A stretch of 64,000 nt of DNA from Mansonella perstans (GCA_037074765.1 JBAMDO010000080.1:1-64000), one strand, 5' to 3'; counted from the stretch's first letter, positions 13,739 to 32,514 are shown. Notes: generated by a model from the letters alone, not told the origin. Program-made: numbers and translations.

Positions 13739-16700
13739 TTTTAATTCTTGAAAAAATTTGTTATTTTAAGATTTGTTTTTTTTATCAAATCTTTTATCTC
13801 AGCAATATTAAGTTTTTAAAAAAGACAAAGAAATCTTCATCCATTGATTGAATTTTTGAGAACAAGAAAAAAGTGGTATAGAGATTTTGGAGGATTTCCT
13901 TAAGCTTCTTCTTCTGTAAGTCTAATTAAGCGCGGATGACACTAATTTTCGTCATGTGATCATTGCGTTGTAATTTTTATTGATCTTGCACTATTACGTG
14001 TTTGAATCGCGAAAAATAATATACTGAAATAATTAGGAGAAATATCAATGGAACTTACTACCCTTTAAGAATTTAAGACAATTCTAGCCATATGTTTTTA
14101 CAGAGTAGGCACTTGATAGATTAAATTAAATTTGGGAGAGAAAAATAAAGAACAAAAGTTAATGATGTGACAACTTTTTTCAAAGTTGTACCTTTAAAAC
14201 CATTGCCTTTTCCAAAATCATAGACATACTCTTTGTGGAGAGTATAGTTATATAAGTCACTTTACGATTGTTTATTTTTAACAACAAATATATAGAAGTG
14301 TATGATGTACTAAAACATCTAAAGACAAAAATATATTAAGAAGGAGTATAAGTAACAGTGTTATTTTCTCTGAATTTTATATTTAAAGAAAAAGTTTCAT
14401 AGAGTTTGAAATCAATTTATATTGTTAGATGTTTGCAAAAAATTTTGTAAAATGAGTAAGAATGTAAGTACACTAACGTAAATATTTATTCATTCCATCT
14501 TTCTTCTTCACTTTATAAAAACAAAATGAAGTTTAAAAATTTATTTGGGAAATGAAATGAGATGTATATAGTATCAAGTTAATTCTCTCTCTCTCTCCTT
14601 TTGAAGAGTAATTTTTTTTTTGACAACAGATATCATTCTATCAGAGGAGGCCTTGAAATTACCACTGTATCGTTAATAGATTTATATCTTGATCTTTTAA
14701 GTAGATATGGACTTCCTTAGTCTAAGTATACGATCGGATAATATTATCAACAAATGCATTTGCTAATTTGCGAACTCTTCATTCCTATGGAAAATTATCT
14801 TTTTACCTTACGTGAAACAGTTTTTATTAGATAAATTTCAGGTAAAGTTAATACGGCTTGAAGCTTATTGCTTTATCACTCTGCATCATCTTTAGTTTCA
14901 TTTCTGCTTTCATTTTTCAGAATCCGTAATATTTCCTGTTTTTACTTGAATCAAGTAAGTGCACCTGATTTTTTTCATCTCATTTTTTGCCATATCGATT
15001 TATCTCTAGAGATCAGGATAACTAGCAAGTAAACAATACGGTTTACATTTTCAGTTGTGAATTCAATGAAATAATGATTTTGAAAGATTTGATTGATTTC
15101 AAATCATGCATGTTTGGTAGTATAATCGAAATTTCGATGCACTTTGTTTTATCGTTTCGATTCGTGAGAATTCCTTCTGGCTTAGGGCTTTTTGAATGGA
15201 TCTATGTTGAATCTATAATGAATTCTGGATCTGAATTTATTCAATACTTTTCGAACTATGCTTGTATTCGTTAGCCATTAGATTATCATCATGCTACGCA
15301 TTTAATGAATAAGTTAATTTATTCAGTGAAATTCTGTAAGTGCAAATTCAAATGTTTCTTCTGAAGTTTCAATTTTATACTTTATACTGATCCATTTTTT
15401 TCTCTTTTGTATCTGTCCTACCAGAATAACTAGAAATTTCGGCTTTTAGAACAAGAATACTGCGAAAGGAATATCTCCAGTTTCTTATCATGTCATATCC
15501 TCTTAGCGCGGAATAACTAGCGATTCTGAATAAATGGTAGAAGATGCACAGAATGAATAAGTGCGTGAAATTTTGGTCGTACAATAGGAGCAATTATGAA
15601 TACCGAATGATTTTCTGTTATTTTCAGAAATATTTCAATTAAACTTGGATAAGATTTCAATATAGTTGTATGTATAAAATGATAAGCTTTTTATTGCTCT
15701 TTTAGCGATTGTCGTTTTTGCTTGTCACATTAGCGTGATCATTCTGCGATTAAAATTTCACGCAGTTATTCATTTTGTACATCTTTTATCATTTATCAGA
15801 ATTGCTAGTTTTATTTTTATTTCGCTTTTCATTATTCACTCTAAGAATATTTGTACGTTTTGACGTATCTTCGTTATTTTGGGTAAGAAATTTAGGATCA
15901 TGGAAGTTGAAATAAAACAAAAAGAAAGATTTTTCTATGTTTTCAAGGAATTGAATGTATACAAAGTTCAAACATTTTATCGTGTACTAAATTCATCCCA
16001 TTCTTTATATTCATCCCAGTGTAGCATTCATTTATTTAGAAATTATCTTCGAGATGTTACTGATTAGGACTTAGATGTCGTATAGGCGTAATTAATTATC
16101 CATCTTATATTCCAGGAATAAAGTCGATAGATTGATCAGCAGCCAAAATAGAATATTTTCTTCAATCCAAAAAAAATTTTGCATTTGTAACATATCTGCT
16201 GGAATTAATAACCATTCCAAGAAGTTTTTTGACCTTCTTTATTCCTACTTTTTACATATAGATATTCTGGTTTTTATTTTTTTATCGTGACAATTAAAAA
16301 ATTCTTTTATGACAAATTTTTATCACATATCAGTATGTAACTGTTGTTTCCGTAGTATTTATTGGACGTAGTATTTTTTAAGAATTGGTTTTTTTCATTA
16401 AAATGTTCAATATGATTTCTTCCACATGTGAATTCCCTTTATTATGTTTCCTTCTGTTTAGCTGTTTTTATTGATCATTCTTCAGAATTTTCTGTGAAAT
16501 CAGAAGTTTTTTTCATTCCAGAAAAATCTCCTATTCAATAAACTTGTGAATTTGCAGCTACATTTAGTAGGAATCTTACTTTTTTTGTGTCTCTTATTCT
16601 TTCAGCCTGCTTTATCCGTATGCGTATCTTTGCATTTCTGTTCATCGAATTGACCTGCAATTGATTTCCATTTTTTATGAAATATTTGTTTGCTTTCAGC

Positions 16701-19626
16701 TTCTTTTTCTTAATGGAATTGAATTTTTGCGGGTCTTTTATTTAGGTAACTCGTGAGATATCAAGTATTACAGTCCACCTTTCTGTTCTAGTGAGCCGAA
16801 AGATAGAAGCCAAAAATGAAATCCTTTTTTAGGTATGTGTTGCTTGTTGAATCATGAATTCTCTCAGGAGTAGAGTGAGAGAGAGAAGAATTTTTCTGAA
16901 ATTTTTGGATCAGTTAATACTTTTTCTTTCGTTTTGGAATATATTTATTTCGGGATTTTCATGCTCTTATTTTCATTTCACTTATTTTTTTAAAAAATCA
17001 AAAGTTTTGGTCATTATAATTGTGAAGCACTGAATTTATTTGTAGCAGTTTCTGTAAATGAGCGATTTCTTAATGAATTCCAATCCTTAAAAAAAATGTT
17101 ATGTAGGAGGAAATATCAAGACAAATTCTGTTTAAAAATGCTTAAGAATCATTGCCTGTAATAATGTATCATCATTGCTGTAATTTATGGGTATTTTTCA
17201 ATGAATTCGACCAAATATATGGCTATACGTTTTTTAGAATTACTATTGTGCCTTTTTTAAAACTGCTTTTAAACTGCTTTCTTTATCAGAAAAAATTGTA
17301 TTACTTTTGTTATTCTCTATTTTGACATATTATAGTTACTATTTTCGTTTTAGCGTTTTTTTTTTTTTTTTTTTTTTAATGTGTATTTATTGTTTTTTCC
17401 TAATTTGCATTTAAAAATTTCCTGAATATTTTTTGAAGTGAAAAGAAATAAAATGTGCAGAGAAAGGTTTGCAATTATTCCCATACATTATTTTGAAATA
17501 GTAATTTAGTGTTATTTATCAGAGATGATTCTTTCCATTACTAATTGATGATATTATCAGATAAAATTACCTTACAATATGAGCTATTTAGTTAATTTGG
17601 CATTTACAGCAGAACAGTTAAAGTTATTTTTCAATTTTAATAACTATTTTGGGAAAAGCATTCAATTTTATTAGTAACTCAAATACTAGTATCTTCAGTA
17701 GCTATTAATGAATCGGTGATAGAATGTGGAAGAAAAAGGAGAGCAAGAAATCGTACACAGATGATTTGTTCATCATTCGTCATATATTTTTTGAATTTGT
17801 AATGAAATTAATCGAAGTTAGTCTTGCATGATTTCAATCCAGTTACACAAATCCTGCATAGTTTAGAGAGTATGCGGATCTAATATAAGATCTAATATAT
17901 ATATATATATATATGCATTACTAATATTAGTATGCGGATTTAATAGATCTAATATAAAAAAAAAAAAAAAAAAGAAAGAATATTTTATAAAGGATAGATG
18001 ACATACTATCTGAAGAACATATTTATTACAGTTTAAATTTCTGAGCAATTTAAATGCAATTTAAATTTCTGTTCAATGAATTTCATTATGAATCATCGAT
18101 AAATTCGTGTACAATTTGTAAATTTGTTGCAAAAAAAAGGAATGATTTAAAAGTGAAATTTCACAAATTAATCATTGATTGATTTAAAAATATGCTTATT
18201 TCTCTTAAATGTGATAAAATATTGGAAATTTTTCAAGTATACGTTGCTTTATAAATATACATATGATAATGATATTGACTGAGATACCTCACAAGAGAAA
18301 CAATGATTCACAATATAATTGTCACATTTTATGATGTCGTGAGATGGAGAAGTTGCATAACGCGATATGAGAAACGAACGGTTGAAGAGCGATTGCGTAG
18401 ATGACGTAGATTGGCGGGTGTGTGATTTGGAAGTCGTCTGTTCCATACGTGTGATGCGTGTACATTAAGTCAAGGTTTGATTCAAAATAGGTCATTCTTT
18501 AGTATGTTACATTTAGTATATGGAATTAACGATGATTTTCCCTTTTTTTTTTCATAGTCTTTTGTAGTTTTAATTTATTTTTTTGAATTCAGGCACTATA
18601 AGAAATAAATGAGATACGCTACGTGTAGTATGTTCATGAAGCAATTATTTTGGCCATAATCCATTTTTACATAAAGCGTGATTATTGTCAGCAATTGAAG
18701 TATTCCATTTTACTCGAATATGTGATTAGAACCTGTCTTGATCTCGACGTTCATATGATCGAGAGTGGTACATCCATTTTGTAGTTGTTAGAGTCTGTCT
18801 TGAGTATTTGATAATTTCTCGGCGGTCATATGATCGAGAGTGGTACATCCATTTTGTAGTTGTAAGAGTCTGTCTTATTGAGCATTTGATAATTCCTCGG
18901 CAATTATGTGAGCACTATTTTTGTCATTATTTCATAGTTGATATTCGCAGGATAGATGCCAAAAACTAATCTCTGGAAGATTTGCAGCTGTAATATTCAT
19001 CAGATTTTGCTAAAGTAGGATGGAGCATCTTTGAGAAGTCTTTCTATTTCTTTGCCGAACAATAATAGCCTTAAGTAATAATGACTAAAGAATTATATAA
19101 TATGAAATTTGATCCAAGTTCATTCAGTATTCTAGTATGGCCATTAATGATTTATTACCAACAATACTATAATGTATAAGTTAGGAGTAAAGCCTATAAA
19201 AAGATGGGATTAATTGCAGCAACCAAATTAATGAAAAATACTATTTTGTTTCAACTTGGCTAATTTCCAATTATGTTAGTGAAAATTAAAAGTATTTGGT
19301 AACTTTGTGGATCAAAAATTGGATGTTTTATCATCTCCATATAGAATTAATTGTGACAAAAAACTTTTATCGAATTGCTACTTGAATTAATTGGTTCTCG
19401 AAACATTATTAATTTATATGATGCATTTATCTAAAATTTATCTTCCGAGTTATCACGAGAAGTTCGATTGTGATGCGTTTAAGTTCTTCTATTTTAGTTG
19501 GAACATACTGTAAAGAATACTCGAAAATTTGAAGGGAACCATCGAACAATTCACCATTAATATTATTTCTATTTTTTTTTTCAGACAGCTTATCACACCA
19601 GAGAAACAAGATATTCTGTCGAAGTC
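13739..19626. other. Intergenic region between ELL and rab-1
   Basis: The first ~400 bases are probably ELL 3' UTR, ending near the AATAAA at about 14145. The rest holds no gene I can recognise; open frames around 15074-15274 and 15879-16067 lack splice context or family resemblance. A less AT-rich patch at 18345-18450 contains a CRE-like TGACGTAG and could be an upstream control region for rab-1. An imperfect direct repeat with an AT run lies at about 17875-17960. The rab-1 leader starts after TTTTTCAG at 19584. Confidence 0.55.
18734..18905. repeat. 75-bp tandem repeat, about 2.2 copies
   Basis: The phrase TCATATGATCGAGAGTGGTA starts at 18751 and again at 18826. The following ~55 bases are also repeated almost unchanged, ending GTCTGTCTT and a CTCGGC box. 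A third, partial unit fades out by 18905. The array lies about 0.8 kb upstream of the rab-1 start codon. Confidence 0.85.
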
Positions 19627-24018
<4,392 letters not shown>

Positions 24019-26294
24019 GAATTGTTAAAATATATTTCTTCCTTCAATCACGACTGTTATTTATTCCATATATCTATTGGACAGTCAAAAAATACTTTTT
24101 CTTATTTTCATCAAGCATATTTCTTTTATTTTCTCTTTTTCTAACTAAATTTCAGTTCCTATTGTTTTCGTTGAAAAAACACTTCTCATTAAATTGATTC
24201 ATCTGTGATGTGATTTTTTGTATTTTATGTTACTTTTCTTGCTGATTGGATTGCTTTTTCCGTAATATTCCTTAGTTTTCTTTGCTCGGGATTCGAAACT
24301 GTCGGTTAGGTTAACACTGTTTATTTACACTATATGGCACTAAACTCTTGTTATTAGAAAAAAGAGTTTATGAAGATGACTGTTTTGGAATGGACTTCTG
24401 ATTTTGGCTTATTTTAATTCCGAAGACATTGCTATGGAAAAGCTATAACAACAGCAAATAGCTGACTTTTATGCTTCCTTATTAGCGAGTTAAACTATCT
24501 ACCTAATCAGGTTCGGAGATTCACTTTTTTGAGAATTTCAACACTATGATTTAGTAACAGCTTAGTCAAGTCAGACATCGCATATTTCATCGTTTAGAAA
24601 TAATATATTCGGTTCATAAAGAATCCTTTTTTCTCTTTCCTCTCTTATCATCCTTTATCATTTTTGTAATACGAAAACAAGTTTTTGATCGTCATTTACT
24701 TTCAAGCTAGTGCGAACCATGATTTACAAAAAAAAAAAAGAAAAAACGATTACAGGTTTTATTAAAAAATGCAAAGTTTTTAGTTAAATTTAATTGACGT
24801 TTTCCACCCTGAGTTAATAAAAAAAAACAGTATTTATCTTTATGGCATAAATGCGTTAAAATTATTCGTCAGTATCATTTTCAAAAAAAAAAAAAAAAAA
24901 AAAAATTAGTTTATGTATAATTTCATTTCTCTGGGATTTATTTTCCCAACATTTCTTATAAATTTATATTAAAGTCTCTTCCTTTAGATAAAGTAAACGT
25001 TTTTTTTTTTCGTGTTATGCAAGTTGTCCAAGCAAATAAACGCGATTAGGTTATAGTCTGTGTAGATGTGTTTTAAGCCTTCCCAAATTTAGTCAGTAGT
25101 ACTTAATCAAAAATTTAAATTTAATCAGGCAATAAAAGCTATTGAACATTTATGTAGCGCTCATATTTTCTGCCAGCTTTTCCTTAATACTGGAATCCTA
25201 TTCGGGTCTTTTCCATTATACCGAATGATGGCGAAGGATATTCACTTACTGATATAAGCTCATCTTAACTATAACTATGATTTCATCAGAAAGGATCAAA
25301 ATCAAAGTTATACAGGTATCTTTGGTATATCTTTTTGGTTTAGTTATGATATTTTTAAGTAGCTAGAATTTTGCTTTCAATAGAAATCACTGGTCATAGA
25401 AAGATGAAAGACTACTGCTCTTGTCAAAGGTTGTTGAACACAATAAAACTTTCAACAAATACAACCAATAAAAGCAAATTACAAGTTTGGTTGATGTGTC
25501 ACATAAATGTACTATTTTAAAATGTTGGACAACAAAATAAAGACATAGAAATTGATCAATCTTTCTTCAATTTTAGATGCATAAACCATGGATCAAGTTT
25601 TTTTCCTCAGACTACTGCAATCTTTTTTATTTACCAAATTTTGGAAATTTCAATAAATACATAGATTGAGAAGAACACAGACATCGAAGATAAGAAGTGA
25701 AAGAATGATGAAAAAAAAAATGGACAATAATGTGAAGGGATTGTGTCGAGAAAGATGACACTGACAAGAGTTTGCAATATTTGGATCTGTTAGAGAATAT
25801 AATAAATACGAGAATTTGTTTGAAAGAAAAATGAAGCAAGAATTCATTCATTTTTTCCTTCACTCTTTTAAATATTCAAAGTGGGAAAAAGACGATGAAA
25901 AAAAAAGGCGAAAACTAGATATTGGAAAGAAAAATAAGATGCATGGAATTTATCAGTTTTTCCGGGATTTTCCTTTTCCTTGTGTGTTCACACTAAAGTC
26001 TTATTTTTTGTAATGTAATCGAAGCAATGATTCAAATTTATTTCTTATAAAAAATGTGTAATTATTTGATTTGCATTTTAATTCAAACTTTATCACTGAT
26101 GTGTTCCATAGACTAGTAAACAATATTATTTGGAAATTCTCTTTAAAACTTTGAATTGTTTATTTACTGCACTAATGATTCTCAATAGATTTCATTCTTT
26201 TTCGAAAAAAAAAGGTATAAATCTTTCCAGGGAAAAAAATTTTTTTTTTGTATGAAATCAAAGAAGCGAATATAATTTGTCATATGCATAAAAG
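24019..26294. other. Intergenic region between rab-1 and the vWA gene
   Basis: The start is rab-1 3' UTR; candidate polyadenylation signals are AATAAA at about 25036 and AATAAAA at about 25131. Long A-runs occur at 24728-24738 and 24884-24904. Overlapping open frames near 25627-26013 are AT-rich on both strands and are not convincing genes. A probable splice acceptor for the next gene ends at 26230. Confidence 0.5.
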
Positions 26295-29200
26295 ATGACA
26301 GTATCATCAGGACGGTGTTTTTGGTTTATTTTACTATTGCAAGCGATCATCTTTTCAAAACCGTGTGCCGATATAGTTTTTGTTGTGGATGGTTCCAATA
26401 GCGTTAAAGAACAATTCAAGGTTTTTACTTTTGTCTGTATCAAGGATTAACAGTAATTTGATTGGAATTTCAGCTGAAGAGAGAGATATAAGTTTGTTAG
26501 TTTTAGACGAAAAATATTCTTCAAATCAAGGAAAAGTTGATAGCGATATTTCCTTTTTTTTTGAGCAACAAATAGCATTTTTTAAATGTAACTCATAAAT
26601 TTTCATAAAATAACAACTTAAAGTAAAATTTGTTAAATGAGAAACAGAAGAGAAAAATTTTTGAAAAATTGTTCAGCAAATGATCAATATGGTCAGTAAT
26701 GTAGCAAAGCAGTTTGATGTCGAAAAAATGGGACATCGGATAGCAATTCTGGAATACAGCAGCAAGTCGATCATCTCTAAATGGTTACGATATCCATTCG
26801 ACCAAATTAAGGTGCAGTAAACAAAGACAATTTTGTGTTTTATAAATATCGGAATAATTTTCCTTAAAAAAAAGAAAAAAACTATTATAAGAAGTATTCC
26901 TTAAAAATACTTATTTTTTCATAGGGTCAATATTTTAATTTATCTCAAGTGTTACAACATTATTTTAAAATTACAGACTAATGATGACATGGAAAGAGTA
27001 ATCCAGAATTTAATCCATATTCGTGGTGCAACAGATACGGGGCGAGCTCTCAATGTCGTACTTCAGGAATTTCTACCTCAACATCGACCTGGCTTACCGT
27101 TCTTGATATTTATAATTACTGATGGCTACTACAGGTTGCATCATCAGTCATAGGCATTACAACGATAAATATAAGAATTTCGAGAACTCGTTCAGGAAAT
27201 TGTGAAATCATAAAGCATTAGGATAGAATATGAAGCGAAACAAAAAAGGAAAAGAAAAATTTGGTCTTATCAGTTGATATATATGTAGTCTTTTTGATCG
27301 AACCTAATTTTTGAAGCCTTAATGGTTAATATTTTTTTTCCGACATAATTAAATCAGACAAGCGGTCAAATGATTTTCACAAAATGAAAAATAACTGGAC
27401 TCTTTCCAAAAAAAAAAGACAGTTGTAATGCGAAATGCATTGATAAGGTTGCGTCTTTTTTTTTCTCATTAAAAAATTTCTTTACTAACATTTTGTACAA
27501 TTCTTTTGTTACAGTATGAATTGTGAAGTTTAAAATTTCTTTATCATTATTTATTCCTTTCATCCTCATGAAAAAAAGCTGTTAAAAGTATGATTGGCTT
27601 CTTAGGGATCCTGAAGAAGTGCAGCAGAGTGTTGCAAATCTCGTTGCGAAGGCGAATGTGCAGCTTTTTGTTGCAACTACTGCAAAGTTACATAATAAGT
27701 AAATTACTCATGTTTTATTTCTAATGATTTGAATTCAGTAGTTGCAATTTTAGTCGATAAATTTTTTAGTTCTAAATTTTATTATGGTATGAAAAATAAA
27801 CAATGAATTTTATGAGAAAAAAAGATATCTAATTGCAATAGAGTAGTTTATATTTTATTGTTTAATTCAAAATTTAATTTTTTATTTTAGGAAAGGTTTA
27901 TTACTTCTCGTTAACAATGACTCATCACATATCATAGCAAACGAGAATTTCCTCAACATCTCGCAGCATGTCCTGAAACGATTTAATAAATGTCATAGTT
28001 TGAAAAGTTCCTTCATTCCAAAGAAACTAGCTTCTACCACCATTACCACTACCACAATCAGACATCGGATTAATGGGTAAATTGCAGTAAAAATAGATAC
28101 CATAGTTGGTGTTAAATAATAATTTGTTCTTTTAAAAGATGCCATAATTTTTCTAGAGAAAGTACCTCAATGTTTCATTTCACCTATCTATAATCTAATC
28201 ATTTGCAAAAGAAATGAATTATTGAATTAGCTCATGTTCACTTTTTCCTTTTCAAGCATATATTTTTACAGGCAAAAAATTATTCGTAGAAAGGATCGAA
28301 ATTTAGGTTCGAAAATTGATGATCTTGCTAAATTAGCATCCCAACCAGTTCGCTTTTTCGGTAAATCTTCTGCTAGGACTGTTAATGTTTCTACCATGCC
28401 TACTACAATAACTAGAAATTTACCGATGAAAATTACTATCAAACCAGGTTTGTTAACATCTGCCAAATTCCTCAGTTTATCACTTTCTTGGTTTATTTCA
28501 ATAGGAAAAGTTTGCAAATGATAAAAAAAAATATGGTTCATTGATTTTCATTTACAAAACAACAGTCGTAAACATTATTCACATTCAGAATGTTTGCTAG
28601 ACGTTGTATTTTTGATGGATTTCTCTGGAGGAGTATCGGATAAACGCAACATTTACATGGACTTTGTATCAATCTTGATCAGATCTTTAGATCTTAATCG
28701 AACATCTGCACGTGTTCGTTTTTCCTTAAAATTATTCACTGTTATTGTTCACTGTTAATTTGTATCAAGAATTTCAAAAGAAAATAGCTTTTAATTAGGT
28801 TTTGAGAAGTCTTATGAATGGAAAACCTACAGTGGATTTTTTGAGAGATAAATTTGTCGTGATTGAAAATTTAAATCATGATAGATGAAAATTTAATTGT
28901 ATCACTGACCAATTTTTAAGGTAGCCGTGATATATTATTCGGGTCCGAAACGATCGCGCACCCTATTTCATTTACGTAAACATAGTAGAACAGAAGAGGC
29001 TATCAAGGATTTGCAACAAGCACCATCAAATGGTGGTACAACGCGCACCGGTGAAGCCATTTATTATGCAATCAATGAATTCGATGAAAAATTTGGTGCA
29101 AGGAAAGGTGCTAAAAGAATGATGATTATTTTTACTGATGGATATTCACAGGTTCTGATTCCATTGCCATTTTCTATTTTAGTTTCCACTTTTCATCTTC

Positions 29201-29764
29201 CTCATATCCCGAATAAATTACTATGCATTCCTTAATTTTGTCACTTAAACATCCATGATCTTATCACCATCCCATGATCTTATCACCTTTAAAAAATCTC
29301 TTCACTTTTTCTCAGTTTCTTTTGTTAAATTATCTATCACTTTAATTGCATAATTTTTAATGAACTCGAGAACTGCGAATTTATTCGTATTTTTTAAGGA
29401 TGACCCGTCCGAAGCAAATCGAGTGGCCCATAGTAAAGGTATTGAGCTGAAAGTGGTATTTGTAGACGATGAGGATGTACCGCCTGATATGGAGCAAATT
29501 ATTGCCATCGCTGGAGAGCTATCAGTATGCAATTATTTTTAAATTTTTGAAGAATTCATTTCTGTCCTCTATTCCTGATTAGCCTAAGATATTTAATTTT
29601 TTCATATGTATTTTAATATATTCAACACGGTGCAAAAGATTTCTAAAATTTGATTTGTTATTTGAGCGTTTCAGTGTTCCGTTTTTCAGAATGCTTATTC
29701 CTCCAAAGATTTCCCAAAGCTGCGGTCAATTTTTGATAAATACTCTCGACGATGCAAGTTGTAG
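26295..29764 (+). CDS. Secreted protein with two von Willebrand A domains
   Basis: This is an extracellular adhesion/matrix-type protein; the exact ortholog is not recognised. Ten exons (26295-26420, 26677-26811, 26977-27134, 27606-27698, 27891-28076, 28272-28447, 28589-28713, 28921-29151, 29399-29524, 29690-29764) give 476 aa in consistent phase. Residues 1-25 form a signal peptide (hydrophobic FWFILLLQAIIF). The first vWA domain starts at ADIVFVVDGSNSV and has a full metal site: DGSNS, the T of GATDTGRAL, and ITDG. A Thr-rich, basic linker follows (about 195-290). The second vWA (about 292-470) starts ECLLDVVFLMDFSGGVS and retains NGGTTRTGEA and IFTDG, but the DxSxS motif reads DFSGG, so its metal site is altered. 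It ends RRCKL. AATAAA lies 30 bases after the stop (29794). The arrangement resembles nematode collagen-VI/matrilin-like vWA proteins. There is no transmembrane segment after the signal peptide. Confidence 0.88.
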
Positions 29765-32514
29765 CTAACATTTTTGTTTGCAAAATTTTTTTGAATAAAT
29801 TGCATAATGCTTAATATATAAAGAAGTAACTTGAAATAAAAAATGTTGAACAACTTGGGCAGGCTGCGTTTATACTCTGAAACAAAACCAAAATCAATGT
29901 TAATGTCATAGTAAAATTGTTGGTAAATAAAATGGAACTTCATAAAAGTATAATCCAAAAATATTCTGTTCAAAGCGATGAGAAATGCTTTTTCCACATT
30001 CAGGTAATTTCAGTGGGTTTAGAGAATGAAGTCATATATATGTAGATATGTATATATAAATTTAAATTTATGTATGTATATATAAATTTATGCAAATTTG
30101 TTTGGAACCGTTAATAACAAGCTATCAAGAGGTGTTGAAGGTTTAATTCATAAAAATTGAATACAGAAAATATTCATAAATTATCGGTATACAAATAAAG
30201 ACACAAATAAATAAGTTATTTTAAGAGAAGTTTTCATCCATTTTTTATCATTTTATCATTTTGACCACAAAACAATCAGTGATAAAAATGAATGATAAGT
30301 TTGAATGCATTCATTTTTTAGAATTATAATATTGACAGAAGATTAGTTATGATGATGACCCGTTTCATTTCAAAAAGAATATTTCATTGAAAAGAGGGAA
30401 CAAACAATACGAGCAAAAAGAAATTACGCAAAAACATTGTCAAAAGTTTTTAATTTAATTTGAAAGTTGGGGAAAATTTTTTGCGTGAAACATCTTGGAA
30501 AAAAAATGCGAGAAATGGCATCGATTGGGAAAAAAATTAGCAAAAAAAAAGAAGGAAAATCTCTGAGTTCACAGAACAGCTGAATTAATCAATTAACAAT
30601 TAACGATGAGGTAAAACAATTTCTGGAAATTTGCATAAGAAAAAGATAAATATCCACGCAGCATCAATAAATTTTACGATTGTTACAGCAAATTTTCCAG
30701 AAATTAAAATTAACAAAAAGCACTGAGAAAAATAAAATTTTTCCATTTCTTTAAAATTTACCCTATTACAAACAAAAAAAAAAATCATTTTGGTTAAGAA
30801 AATCATTAAAATGTTGAATTCGAAAAACAAAAAGTCAAAAAACTTTCAATACAGACTAACTAAAGATAAGATAATAATATTCGTCCATACTATTTACCCT
30901 ATTACAAACATACCTTTCTCTTCTCGCATTCCAAAACAATTATCCTCAAATTAGCAAGATTCTGAACTGATCCAGCAGAAAAAGCGCTAATAATCGGAAT
31001 GTAGCAAGGTATATCTATGAGATCAACTAAAGTGCTATTTCGGGATACTGCTACAATCACAGGCATTTACCATCAATCTGAATCCGAAAAGTATGTCATA
31101 ATAGAAGTCTGGTAGAAATACTATTAATTAATACCCGAAATATGGAAATATCCGGAGGAAGAAAAAAATCACTAGAAAGAATGTTCAGGTGAAAGCAATC
31201 AATTGATATCGTAAGATGATACCGCACATTTCCATTTAATTTATGAACAATATCATAAAAGTAGTTAGCTGTATTTTGAAAAAAAAATGTAGAAAATTTT
31301 TTTTCTCAAATCAAAAAATCATTTGTCCAATAAATTATCAAAAAACAACACATTTGAAAAAGATAAATATGAAATAACTGTCGCTACTAGATGGATTAAC
31401 TAGTTTTTCAAGTTCGTGCATTCTTCTTGGATTTACTCCAAGCAACTACTATCAATTTTACTATGCAATATAAGAATTTGTATTATTTTAACTTACATTT
31501 TCTTTTATATGGACCTTGGTTTCGAATTTTCCAAGAAGAAAGTGACGAATGTATTAGCCAAATATCAATATGGATAGACGTATTTGAATACCAAATTTGT
31601 TACCAATAAAAATATTTGGATTAAAATCTCATTGTACACTTTAAGCGATGATATGATTTTGATTAATAACTATATCAACCAGATTGTTGTATTGGAATGC
31701 TTCCAACTATGATGATAATTTTTCTTCTGAATTTAAAGAAAACCTTAAATTTTAACAACTACCATGAAATATAGATTGTGAATGTCAAGCAGTACCTTAT
31801 TTAGAAACAGAAAGTTAAAAATTTAAACTACTGTTTTCATTGCTTGGATTGCGAAGCAAATTTATAATTGCTATTTTAAAGTTATGTAATATAAAATTTC
31901 ATCTTCGTTACATAATTTTGATTTCTAGATTTTTTTCACGAATCCTAGGCTGAACTAAATTTAAAAATTAAAAATTCATTGAACAAAAAAAAGAAATGAT
32001 TTACAATAAATGTTGAATTTTAAACTCTCTCTCCTTCTTTTTCTAGAAGAATCTGATAAATGAACATGCAAACTTATGTACAAATCTAGTGATAACAGAT
32101 TCAAAAAATATCAAAAACTTTTTGCTTTCTGCTATTTCATAGCAATTTCATACTTGCCTCTTTTTTCTGTTCCAAATATTAGATGAAAAATTCAATTCCT
32201 ATGATCAGTTTTTTCTTTAAGATAATTAATTAATTGCAATTATTACAATTAATTTACTCCTGATAATAATGAAATATCATCTAATTATGGCTGTTTCCGC
32301 TCATTTCTTATAAGATCTTTCCAAAAAAAAGTGAATTTACAACTATAACAAAATTTTCAACACTTTTACTTAACCTGTTTAATAAAAAAAAGAGAAAATA
32401 ACTATATTTTTAAATCAAAAAAGGCAAAATGATCAGCGGCATGAAAAAACAGAAAAAGTAGAACGAAATGAAAATCATCAGTGTTATCAAAGCTAACAAT
32501 GACAATTTATGGAG
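29765..32514. other. Convergent intergenic region with exon-like blocks
   Basis: This lies between the 3' ends of the vWA gene (+) and the MIDEAS-like gene (-). Its left 800 bases are AT-rich with no coding signal. The part 30600-31740 holds minus-strand blocks that look like exons and is listed separately. From about 31760 to 32514 I see only AT-rich sequence, probably including the 3' UTR of the MIDEAS-like gene. Confidence 0.5.
30600..31740 (-). pseudogene. Possible unrecognised gene or gene remnant
   Basis: I do not recognise the family. On the minus strand four or five open blocks end at good splice signals: about 31738-31690 (RKIIIIVGSIPIQQS), about 31605-31497 (IHSSLSSWKIRNQGPYKRK, donor GTAAGT), 31268-31135 (NYFYDIVHKLNGNVRYHL), 31077-30914 (PVIVAVSRNSTLVDLIDIP, donor GTATGT) and 30722-30600 (ending PEIVLPHR and a stop). 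Phases agree between several blocks. A one-base shift is needed near 31066 (AAA to AAAA in the gene strand) and another near 31592-31598. Composition is more protein-like than the surrounding AT-rich frames. It may be a real gene with sequence errors, a decayed gene, or chance. Confidence 0.35.
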
